The notes under the pieces are model-generated. The model did no database searches, was not told the origin of the DNA, and saw only the letters and a program-made list of their open reading frames with translations. A stretch of DNA of 64,000 nucleotides. It comes from Moorella glycerini (GTDB lineage Bacteria > Bacillota > DSM-521 > Neomoorellales > Neomoorellaceae). Below are positions 57,382 to 64,000 of the stretch, piece after piece. The number at the start of each line of letters is the position of its first letter. Positions within the stretch are counted from its first letter, which is position 1. The DNA is taken from the NCBI RefSeq assembly GCF_009735625.1, contig NZ_CP046244.1, positions 1,984,001 to 2,048,000 of the forward strand. Reading direction: 5' to 3'. The position numbers and the translations under genes are program-made.

Positions 57382-57802
57382 TGCCTATGCCGTCTTATGC
57401 TGGATGCAAGAAGAACCCGGTTCATCTTACATTGAGCATCTGTTGGACCAGGCCGAAAAAGAAGTAATTAAGATCCAGATATCAGCCATTAATATTGGGG
57501 AAATCTTTTACCGCCTTGTTAAGAGTGGGCATAGCAAAGAGGCGGCCTCCTTTTTAATGGACGTTAAAAAGAAAATCTTTCCCTGGCGGGTAATGCCGGC
57601 ATCTAATACACGTATCTGGGAAGCAGCGAAACTAAAAGGCGAATACAGGATCTCTTACGCCGATGCTTTTGCCCTGGCACTGGCCCGGAAAACAGGGGGT
57701 GCAATAGTTACAAGGGACCCCGAAATAATTGAAGTTTGTAATAGCGGGCGTTTTCTATTGGATCAAATACCCTCAGAATGGCCACTTCAGGCAAAAAAAT
57801 GA
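57365..57802 (+). CDS. vapC: PIN-domain toxin (VapC type)
   Basis: A 145-residue PIN nuclease. Acidic residues appear in VKIFDAYAVLCWMQEEPGS (Asp), ISAINIGEIFYRL (Glu), YRISYADAFALALAR (Asp) and AIVTRDPEI (Asp). VapC toxins cut tRNA or rRNA when free. A GTG at 57362 one codon earlier is also possible. It looks intact and is 30 residues longer in its PIN core than the toxin at 19095. Confidence 0.9.
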   Translation: MVKIFDAYAVLCWMQEEPGSSYIEHLLDQAEKEVIKIQISAINIGEIFYRLVKSGHSKEAASFLMDVKKKIFPWRVMPASNTRIWEAAKLKGEYRISYADAFALALARKTGGAIVTRDPEIIEVCNSGRFLLDQIPSEWPLQAKK

Positions 57803-57811
57803 GGCTTTGTT

Positions 57812-57846
57812 AAGACCCGCCCCTATCCGCCCCGGAAGCCCTGCAA
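57812..57846 (+). pseudogene. Scrap of the Uma2 gene 3' end
   Basis: GACCCGCCCCTATCCGCCCC and GGAAGCCCTGCA match 56938-56971 with two changes. It lies right after the VapC-type gene and before the upstream DNA of the Phd/RelE operon. Confidence 0.75.
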
Positions 57847-58000
57847 ATGCCAAAACGAAAGCAGGGATATCGTACCAGGCGGATTACCTTAATATTTATT
57901 GTTCTTGACTTTCACGTCCAAATACGCGATAATTTAAACGAAAACAACAACGTATTTATTTACGCGTAAATGCATATCATTTAGAAAGGAGGATTTTTCA

Positions 58001-58369
58001 GTGGGAGGCTTCGTACCGGTTATGAAAGGTAAGCCGCTTTTCTCTAGCGACCAGATTGTTAACATCAGCGATTTACAGCGCAAATGGCGCAGTGTCGTAG
58101 AACCAAAATTGCATGAGATGCCCTTTTTAATGATGTTTTCCGGTTCCGAACCCAGGGCAACTATTTTAAGCTATGACAAATTTAAAGAACTCTGGGAAAA
58201 GGTTGCTGAAGCCGCGGAACTGGAAATAAAATTGGAACTGCTGTGCCGTATACTCGAAAATGAAAAGGGCGGCCAGGCTTTGGTGCCCCTTGCTGAGGTA
58301 ATTAAAAAGGCCGGTATAACCGCCGAGGATCTGGAGGCTGCTCCTGATGTCGACCTCGAAAATGATTGA
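58001..58369 (+). CDS. Phd/YefM-like antitoxin
   Basis: A 122-residue protein starting with GTG at 58001 (AAAGGAGG eight bases before). KPLFSSDQIVNISDLQRKWR followed by MMFSGSEPRATILSYDKFKE fits the Phd/YefM N-terminal DNA-binding fold; the acidic C-terminus (residues 85-122) would bind the toxin. It overlaps the RelE-like gene by 23 bases. Confidence 0.8.
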   Translation: MGGFVPVMKGKPLFSSDQIVNISDLQRKWRSVVEPKLHEMPFLMMFSGSEPRATILSYDKFKELWEKVAEAAELEIKLELLCRILENEKGGQALVPLAEVIKKAGITAEDLEAAPDVDLEND

Positions 58370-58715
58370 TCTTGTACCGGCCAATGTAAAATTTTTTCCC
58401 GCGGCTGAAGCAGATTTCCTGGGACTGGATAAAAGCAGGCAGATAAAAGTAATTAAAGCCTTGCAAAAAATATCCCGGGCTCCCTCTGCATTTGGCAAAG
58501 AGTTGGAAAACCAGGCCGGCAGGCCCCTGGCAGGATACCGGAGCGTTTATGTAGATAACAGGTCGCTCCGGATTATATGGAAGGTTACGGAACTGCAGGT
58601 AATCGAGGTCGCCATCATAGCCGGCATAGCCGAACGCGAAGGAATGCTGGCCTATAAACTGGTTTCCAGGCGCAGGGAAGAATTGGAGAAGTTTATCGAG
58701 GAACTGGTTAAGTAA
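58347..58715 (+). CDS. RelE/ParE-like toxin
   Basis: A 122-residue protein, or 117 from an ATG at 58362. The RelE pattern is FPAAEADFLGLDKSRQIKVI, then RPLAGYRSVYVDNRSLRIIW and VAIIAGIAEREGMLAYKL. RelE/ParE toxins cut mRNA on ribosomes or block gyrase; the class here is not decided. Partial copies lie at 53473-53750 and 50393-50455. Confidence 0.85.
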   Translation: MSTSKMIDLVPANVKFFPAAEADFLGLDKSRQIKVIKALQKISRAPSAFGKELENQAGRPLAGYRSVYVDNRSLRIIWKVTELQVIEVAIIAGIAEREGMLAYKLVSRRREELEKFIEELVK

Positions 58716-58745
58716 ACCTACATGACTTAAAAGGGGTTGATATTA

Positions 58746-58970
58746 ATGCGCTTAACTGCTGTTATGCAAAAACGTGGTGACTGGTATATAGGCTTTATTA
58801 AAGAAATCCCCGGCATAAATAGCCAGGGGAAAACCCTTGAAGAACTACGAAACAACCTTAAGGAAGCCACTCAGTTAATATTGCAGGCAAACGCAGAATT
58901 AGCAGGCAAGTTTCAAGGACCAGATACTATTATTGAACCCCTGGAAATTGCGGTGGAGGCCGTAAATTGA
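58746..58970 (+). CDS. hicB: HicB-like antitoxin
   Basis: A 74-residue protein from ATG 58746; AAGGGG is 9-15 bases before it. MRLTAVMQKRGDWYIGFIKE, EIPGINSQGKTLEELRNNLKE and EATQLILQAN match the HicB RNase-H-like fold without a helix-turn-helix. It overlaps the HicA gene by four bases. Confidence 0.88.
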   Translation: MRLTAVMQKRGDWYIGFIKEIPGINSQGKTLEELRNNLKEATQLILQANAELAGKFQGPDTIIEPLEIAVEAVN

Positions 58971-59161
58971 AGCGTAAGGAATTACTGCGCCATTTGCGCC
59001 AACATGGATGCCGGCAACTGCGAGAGGGTGGAAATCATACCGTTTTCTTTAACCCCTCTAACTTTAAGACATCTACAGTTCCGCGCCACAATGAAATCGA
59101 AGACTTCCTGGCCAACAAAATATGCAAAGACCTGGGCATCCCTTTAGTTAAGAAACGATAA
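58967..59161 (+). CDS. hicA: HicA-like toxin
   Basis: A 64-residue double-stranded-RNA-binding-fold protein starting with TTG at 58967. KRKELLRHLRQHGCRQLREG, then GNHTVFFNPSN with the catalytic His and TVPRHNEIEDFLANKICKDL. HicA cuts mRNA. Order is antitoxin then toxin, the opposite of the classical hicA-hicB order. Intact. Confidence 0.88.
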   Translation: MKRKELLRHLRQHGCRQLREGGNHTVFFNPSNFKTSTVPRHNEIEDFLANKICKDLGIPLVKKR

Positions 59162-59185
59162 ATCTACCCTAACTCGGTCCACCCT

Positions 59186-59222
59186 GGACCCGCCTCCATG
59201 CGCCCCGGAATCCTTGCAGAAA
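59186..59222 (+). pseudogene. Second scrap of the Uma2 gene 3' end
   Basis: GACCCGCCTCCATGCGCCCC and GGAATCCTTGCAG match 56938-56972 with four or five changes. It ends where copy B of the segmental duplication begins. Confidence 0.7.
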
Positions 59223-59226
59223 GCAA

Positions 59227-59409
59227 GGGGGTAAGCCGGTAATAAAGGGTACGCGCGTACCGGTTGAACTTATCGTAGGCAAATTAGCCGGGGGCCTTAC
59301 TTATGAAGAAATTATGGCAGAATACGACCTCAAAAAAGAAGATATCCTGGCGGCACTGCGCTACGCAGCTAATATACTGGTGGAAGAACAAATAAGGGCG
59401 GTGCCATAA
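59227..59409 (+). pseudogene. DUF433 antitoxin, copy B, 5' end missing
   Basis: The frame begins inside the gene (GGKPVIKGTRVPVELIVGKL) and ends normally with ILAALRYAANILVEEQIRAV. The first 15 codons and the ribosome site are missing, having been replaced by a Uma2 scrap. It keeps the correct frame where copy A has its deletion. Confidence 0.8.
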
Positions 59410-59631
59410 ATAGCTTTTTTGCTTGCCAGAGACAAGCGACTATAATTACTGCAGACGTAGGTTTTACAGGACTTTCATATACAACTTCGATGGGCGGCCG
59501 CCGTCAAAGCAGCGCCGGCGGCACCCATCCCGGGCCTGCGGTTATATGCGCTGCCTAGGAGCCGGCGCTGAGGTCGTTCTCGTTGACGCGGCTAACGGCA
59601 GTAAAGTAAAAAGCAAACGGGGGTATTTCCT

Positions 59632-60393
59632 TTGCGGCGAGCAGCAGCAATTTCCCTCATCGCTGTTATCATAATCGCCGGCGCCCTTGCGGCGGCCCGT
59701 TCCCGGACGGGGAGCCCGCCACAGCAGCAAAACGTCCAGCAGCAGGAACCCGGAGTGCAACAGCCCAACGTCCAGCAGCAAGAGTTGGGGGTACCGCAGC
59801 AACCCGGCCCCGGCACGAATGAGCCGGGAGTCCAGCAGCCCGGGCCGGGTACCGGCGCTCAAGCCCTGCCGGCGGTCGTAAAGCCCGGTGACTTTTTCCC
59901 ATTATACCCAGGCAGCAGGTGGCAGTACCTGGGCGAGGGGAACGAATACGCCACCTTTAAACGCGAGGTCCTGTACGCCAGGGGCGACAGAGCCCAGATC
60001 AGGGAGGACAACGGCGGCACCGTGAGCGCGGCCGTGTTCAAGATCACGGAAGACGCGGTGACGCGCGTCTTTTTTCAGGGAGAAGCCTACGAAGGGACAA
60101 ACTTCCTGGACCATGAGCCCGGAGAAAACGTGGTAATTTTAAAGGCGCCTCTGGCAGCAGGCACCAGGTGGGAAACCCCCAACGGCCCCAGGGAGATCGT
60201 CGACGTCAACGCCACCGTAGACACGCCGGCGGGTAAATTTGAGAACTGCCTCAAGGTGAAGCTGGAAGGCACCGGTTCCACCATATTCGAGTACTACAAT
60301 GAAGGGGTAGGGATGGTGAAGAGGGAATTTATTTCCGGAAGCACCCGGGTCACCTCCACCCTGGAAAGCTATGAAATAACCCCGGCCGGATAG
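59632..60393 (+). CDS. Secreted Pro/Gln-rich protein, copy B
   Basis: A 253-residue protein, same start (TTG) and layout as copy A: a signal segment, a Gln/Pro-rich stalk and a beta-rich domain ending with ESYEITPAG. The only amino-acid difference I see is Thr for Ile in KLEGTGSTIFEY. The near identity shows the duplication is recent or kept uniform by gene conversion. No cell-wall sorting motif is present. Confidence 0.75.
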   Translation: MRRAAAISLIAVIIIAGALAAARSRTGSPPQQQNVQQQEPGVQQPNVQQQELGVPQQPGPGTNEPGVQQPGPGTGAQALPAVVKPGDFFPLYPGSRWQYLGEGNEYATFKREVLYARGDRAQIREDNGGTVSAAVFKITEDAVTRVFFQGEAYEGTNFLDHEPGENVVILKAPLAAGTRWETPNGPREIVDVNATVDTPAGKFENCLKVKLEGTGSTIFEYYNEGVGMVKREFISGSTRVTSTLESYEITPAG

Positions 60394-60822
60394 AGTTGCA
60401 GCCAGGTAAACCACAACCGCTACCGCCAGCGATAGGATGGTGTTAGGAAGCAGCGTCCCCGCCACTAACGGGGGAAGGCAACCGGCAACTACCGCTACCA
60501 GCGCAGGCCAGTTTATGCCGCCATGTTTCCATATCAAAGGCTTGACTGAGGGAGAAAGATCCGGCCGGCCGGTAGGTAAGGAGAGCCGGCCAGTTATACG
60601 TGCTGCGGCTATGGTCGAGCGGTGGCTGGCAGCCCTGGGGGCAGGCAGGTAGTTTCCCGGACAGGAAGTCTCCTAGAGGCTAATGCTGGTAGTATTTGGA
60701 CCGGGGTGCCCGGGTAGCATGTTCGGCCCGGTACCCCGGGCCTTTCTGCCATGTAGGCGCTTTCTCGTTCGGGCGCGAAGAAGGCGGCTCCGGTGACGAT
60801 GTTGCCGGCGCGCTTATACAAA

Positions 60823-60834
60823 TTAATACTTGTT
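60823..60834. repeat. 12-bp direct repeat, left of the IS
   Basis: TTAATACTTGTT, identical to 62919-62930, flanking the IS1634-like element. IS1634 elements are known for unusual, variable-length target duplications. Confidence 0.8.
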
Positions 60835-62918
60835 TTAACCCAACTTTGACACTAAAACTTCTATTTCAAGGGCTTAAAGACCACCAAGACTAGTAATATC
60901 AACGATCTTTCTCTACCGAAGTCGGCAAAACGTAGTGAAAACAAATCTGCCTTAGAGTATTTTCACGCCGGGCATCTCTTGGTATAATAGTAATGACGAT
61001 AACCGAGGTGATGCCCCTTTGTTCCCCCGTATTATCACTACCAGGCGCGGCGGCCATACCTACCATTATCTGGTCCTGGTAGAATCCTACCGGGAAAAAG
61101 GCAAGGTAAAACAGCGCCAGGTTGGGCATTTAGGCAACATCGACCAGTATTCCCAGGAAGAGATACAGCGGCTTATTAATAAACTGCGGGAATTCCTTAA
61201 GGAAGATGAGCTGGGCACTGTTAAGGACCTCCAGACCTTCGGCACCAAGCATTATGGTATCCCCTATGTGGTGAATTTTTTCTGGGAGCGACTGGACCTG
61301 GACGCCTTCTTTAAAAACTATCTCCAAAATCGTCAAGTAGAGATGGATGTGGCCTTATGCACCAAGATTATGATTTTAAACCGCCTCATCGCTCCTAAAA
61401 GCAAGCTTGGAGTATCCCAATGGTTAAGGCAAATTTACCTGCCGGAACTGGAAGAGAAACAGCCTGAGTTGCATCATTTTTACCGTACTCTTGACGTCCT
61501 GGAAGAAATGAAGGATTATCTGGAACGCCACTTGTACAACCGGCTTACGGATCTCTTGAGTTATCAGCTTAACCTGGTGTTTTACGACTTGACCAGCAGC
61601 TACTTTGAAGGTACCCATTGCCCCCTGGCCAGGTTCGGTTATTCCCGCGACCACCGGCCGGACTGCCGGCAAATTAATATTGGCCTCCTGGTGACTCCGG
61701 AAGGCATGCCTATTGCCCACCAGGTATTTGAAGGTAATATACCTGATAAAGTAACCGTGGCTGGCGCCATCGAACAACTTAAGCAAAAGTTTGCCATCAA
61801 GAGCTGTATTTTCGTGGGCGACCGGGGTATGCTGACCAGTCATAATTTAGAAGAACTCAAGGAGGCTAACTTCCGTTATATCCTGGGCTTTCATAAACGC
61901 GGCCGGGAAGTGAGCGATGAACTACTGGCCAGGTACCAAAACCTCGAAGAATACCAGCTAATAGACGGCGATAACCCCCTCTTTTATGTGGAAGTACCAC
62001 CAGAGCAGGTACAGGCTCCCCCTAAAGAAAACTTGGTAGAGGGAGAAGAGGAAGAAAAGGAAAACTTCGAGCCTCCGGTTCGCTATATCCTTTGCCACAA
62101 TCCTCTCAAAGCCCAAGAGGATTATGAATTTCGGGTCAAAGCGATAGAAGAAGCCAGGATAAAATTGCAAGAGCTGAAAGACAGGCTGGCCCGGGAAACC
62201 CCGCGGCGGGGGCGCAAGCCTACCACAAAAGGAGTCATGCTTAAAGCAGCTGCTATCCTTAACAAGAAGGGCCTTGCTCCAATTTTTGATATTACTTATG
62301 ACGGCAAGTCTTTCAACTTTGAAATTAATGAGCCGGCTCTGGCTAAAGAGGCTTTGCGGGACGGCAAATTTTTAATCCAGACTAATGCTGACCTGCCAGC
62401 TGAGGAGGTAATTGCCGCCTATAAAAACCTGCTCCAGGTAGAAACCGCCTTTCGCCATATCAAGGACTTCATTCGCTTGAGGCCTATCTACCACTACAAC
62501 GAAAGTCGGGTTAAGGGACACATCTTTATATGTGTGCTGGCTTATCTCTTTGAAAAATGGCTGGAGGTGATACATCGCCGATATATTGAAGATGAGATTT
62601 TTAAGGCGAAACAAATCCCTGATCCTGAAAGTCAAGAAAGAGAGTTACGCCGCTGGAAGGTTGCCCATAAAAGCGGCCGCCGTATCCTGGAATTATTAGA
62701 AGAGATAAAGGCTGTTGACCAGCAGTTTCTTGATAAGCGGATTTATAGTATCACCCAGCCCGGACAAAGCCAGAGTGAATTGTTAAAAATTTTGGGCCTT
62801 CCACTTCCACCTAAAATTTTAACCTTCAGGTAGCCACTAAGAGCCCCAGAAAGGGGTTGTAGTGACAATTGTCCCTATGGACCCCTTGATTTTTAAGGGG
62901 CGGTGTCAAAGTTGGGTT
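60835..62918 (+). mobile_element. Intact IS1634-like insertion sequence
   Basis: The inverted ends share ACCCAACTTTGACAC (60838-60852) and its reverse complement (62903-62917). A single transposase gene is inside. Direct repeats of 12 bp flank it. The element has kept its frame, so it may be active; the outermost two bases of each end are uncertain. Confidence 0.9.
61019..62833 (+). CDS. IS1634-family transposase
   Basis: A 604-residue DDE transposase that starts with TTG at 61019, after GAGGTGATG. N-terminal part FPRIITTRRGGHTYHYLVLV, EKGKVKQRQVGHLGNIDQY; core strand LVFYDLTSSYFEG with the first Asp, CIFVGDRGMLTSHNL with the second, and LLQVETAFRHIKDFIRLRPI with the Glu region. A charged low-complexity insert spans residues about 340-400. 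The frame is complete. It is related to, but diverged from, the broken copy at 1248-2941. Confidence 0.95.
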   Translation: MFPRIITTRRGGHTYHYLVLVESYREKGKVKQRQVGHLGNIDQYSQEEIQRLINKLREFLKEDELGTVKDLQTFGTKHYGIPYVVNFFWERLDLDAFFKNYLQNRQVEMDVALCTKIMILNRLIAPKSKLGVSQWLRQIYLPELEEKQPELHHFYRTLDVLEEMKDYLERHLYNRLTDLLSYQLNLVFYDLTSSYFEGTHCPLARFGYSRDHRPDCRQINIGLLVTPEGMPIAHQVFEGNIPDKVTVAGAIEQLKQKFAIKSCIFVGDRGMLTSHNLEELKEANFRYILGFHKRGREVSDELLARYQNLEEYQLIDGDNPLFYVEVPPEQVQAPPKENLVEGEEEEKENFEPPVRYILCHNPLKAQEDYEFRVKAIEEARIKLQELKDRLARETPRRGRKPTTKGVMLKAAAILNKKGLAPIFDITYDGKSFNFEINEPALAKEALRDGKFLIQTNADLPAEEVIAAYKNLLQVETAFRHIKDFIRLRPIYHYNESRVKGHIFICVLAYLFEKWLEVIHRRYIEDEIFKAKQIPDPESQERELRRWKVAHKSGRRILELLEEIKAVDQQFLDKRIYSITQPGQSQSELLKILGLPLPPKILTFR

Positions 62919-62930
62919 TTAATACTTGTT
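62919..62930. repeat. 12-bp direct repeat, right of the IS
   Basis: TTAATACTTGTT, same as 60823-60834. Confidence 0.8.
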
Positions 62931-63003
62931 CACTTCTCCCTCATGTGGTAGAATTAACCTGTGGGCGTTTTTTTATCCTGCCCGGGGAAGGGGGTGAGAA
63001 AGG

Positions 63004-64000
63004 ATGTTTAAGCTCTGGCGTAACAGGTATGTGGCCGGTAACACCTGCTTCATCCTGTTCCTGGTGTTCCTCTTCTCACTTACCTTCGCAGCATTTCCCA
63101 ACGCAGCCAGTGCGGCTATAAACAGTATTGACTTTACTGGGACAGCTCCCCAAGGTGCTATTACGATCCAGTTAAACCCAACAACTACGACCGACTTTAA
63201 TAATGTTGTAACTACGTTGTTGAATTACCTTAATAATAATAGCACTACGGTTACCAGCGGCGTATATACTTCTGTTTATAGAGTATATGACGCTGTTTAT
63301 GGTGCTGTTTATAGTTATACTGTTTACTTGGTATACAATGCCGCCAATACTGACCATCTCAATACGATAACCTTACCTTCTGTTGTTTATAAGTATTGGG
63401 ATGGCAAGCAATGGGTTCCAAATGCTTATGTGGAGGTGCCTGTACCTGTCCCGAAGACCACCAGTGGCGGTGGTGGCGGTGGCGGCGGCGGAGCCCCGGC
63501 TCCAGCTCCTACAACCACGCCCACTGACTACGGCCAGGTCCAGGTGAACACCAGTACGGGTACCATTACGGTAACCATTGACGCCGCCAAAGTGGCGAGC
63601 CTGCTCAACCAGGCAGCGCCAACCGTTGTCCTACCGGTCGAGGTGCCGGCCGGTACCACTGTGAAGCAGGTAGAAGTTCCAATCCCGGCCCAGACCCTGC
63701 AGCAGGCAGCCGAGAAAGGAAAAGCCATTGAGCTGGCCCTGCCCGGCATGCAAGTGGTCTTGCCGCCCGGGGTAATCCCGAGCGGGCAACTTACCGGGGG
63801 CAATGTCACCTTCAAGGCCGAGATGCTGGCCGGAGAAGCCGCCAAACCGTATACCAGCAACCTGGCGAGCGGGATGACGGCGGCCAGCAGTGTAGTGGAA
63901 CTGAACCTCAGCACTGCTGGTGGCAGTGCCAGCCTAGCCAGGCCGGTAACCCTCGCCCTGAGCTACCAGACCACCGCCGACCCCAACCTGCTTGGTATCT
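63004..64000 (+). CDS. Secreted surface protein, 3' end outside window
   Basis: The frame from ATG 63004 (GGGGGTGAGAAAGG before it) stays open to the last base, 332 codons. It begins with a signal peptide (FILFLVFLFSLTFAAFPNA, cleavage after ASA), then about 100 residues rich in Tyr, Thr, Asn and Val, then a linker of nine Gly and Pro/Ala repeats, then a beta-rich part (GTITVTIDAAKVASLLNQA, QQAAEKGKAIELALPGMQVV, PPGVIPSGQLTGGN). This domain is often found before SLH domains in thermophilic Firmicutes, so anchorage to the cell wall is likely, but that part is not in view. The IS1634-like element ends 86 bases before the start and may affect its expression. Confidence 0.8.
   Translation, partial: MFKLWRNRYVAGNTCFILFLVFLFSLTFAAFPNAASAAINSIDFTGTAPQGAITIQLNPTTTTDFNNVVTTLLNYLNNNSTTVTSGVYTSVYRVYDAVYGAVYSYTVYLVYNAANTDHLNTITLPSVVYKYWDGKQWVPNAYVEVPVPVPKTTSGGGGGGGGGAPAPAPTTTPTDYGQVQVNTSTGTITVTIDAAKVASLLNQAAPTVVLPVEVPAGTTVKQVEVPIPAQTLQQAAEKGKAIELALPGMQVVLPPGVIPSGQLTGGNVTFKAEMLAGEAAKPYTSNLASGMTAASSVVELNLSTAGGSASLARPVTLALSYQTTADPNLLGI

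Larger units (their letters stand above)
59227..60722 (+). repeat. Segmental duplication, copy B
   Basis: About 1.49 kb, near-identical to 53969-55462 at an offset of 5.26 kb. It ends near 60722, where the two copies diverge. In 60394-60834 I see no gene; 60723-60834 is unique and has no recognisable content. Confidence 0.9.

Noticed and set aside
60609-60821. 70-codon minus-strand frame in the end of duplication copy B
   Set aside because: The frame is not kept in copy A and has no motif; coding cannot be supported.
1-64000. CRISPR arrays, tRNA or rRNA genes
   Set aside because: No regularly spaced repeats and no cloverleaf or rRNA landmark sequences were seen on either strand.

Overview
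The window reads as chromosomal DNA of a Gram-positive, probably thermophilic clostridial bacterium, most like the acetogen Moorella and its relatives. This rests on strong AGGAGG-type ribosome sites with frequent GTG/TTG starts, lipoprotein-anchored ABC binding proteins, the clostridial small-gene set DUF1659/DUF2922/YvrJ, RpiR, ROK and XRE-cupin regulators, and many IS1634-like and IS1182-like elements with toxin-antitoxin remnants. The genus is inferred from gene content; no marker gene is present.

Layout. (1) 1-11.6 kb: the end of a purine-type amidohydrolase gene, a dead IS1634-like element, a DUF362 gene, then an AT-richer operon of RpiR regulator, amidohydrolase and a complete BMP-type (nucleoside-like) ABC importer, closed by a TIGR04076 gene and a terminator. 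(2) 11.6-24 kb: mobile and decayed DNA. It holds a group II intron cut up with one part inverted, an IS1182 element, an intact 3.3-kb four-gene transposon (15088-18415) with 14-bp inverted ends and a 6-bp target duplication that splits a 246-codon gene, a MazE-like/PIN pair, recombinase fragments, a three-domain DUF6884/GIY-YIG protein and broken Doc and MNT/HepT loci. (3) 24.2-27.7 kb: a GC-rich MacAB-type export operon. (4) 27.7-31 kb: a HepT/MNT locus with a broken toxin, a frameshifted secreted nucleosidase and a YbaK remnant. (5) 31-46 kb: a GC-rich amino-sugar locus: ROK regulator, OYE-type flavoenzyme, ribose-type ABC importer, three Gfo/Idh/MocA proteins, ROK kinase, SIS isomerase/deaminase and NagA. 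(6) 46-50.3 kb: XRE-cupin regulator, a second copy of the amidohydrolase that opens the window, and adenine deaminase. (7) 50.5-60.8 kb: a patchwork of Fic, VapBC, Phd/RelE, HicBA, DUF433 and Uma2 genes, whole and broken, with a 1.5-kb segmental duplication at about 98% identity. (8) 60.8-64 kb: an intact IS1634-like element directly upstream of a secreted surface-protein gene that runs off the window.

How the genes fit together. Three SAH/MTA-deaminase-like amidohydrolases, adenine deaminase, an MTA/SAH nucleosidase and a BMP importer suggest salvage of purines and nucleosides. In the sugar locus, kinase, NagA and SIS deaminase would take an imported N-acetylated amino sugar to fructose-6-phosphate. 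The dehydrogenases and flavoenzyme suggest the imported compound is modified and first needs redox cleavage. The two strongest candidates for an undescribed system are the four-gene transposon and this redox amino-sugar locus.
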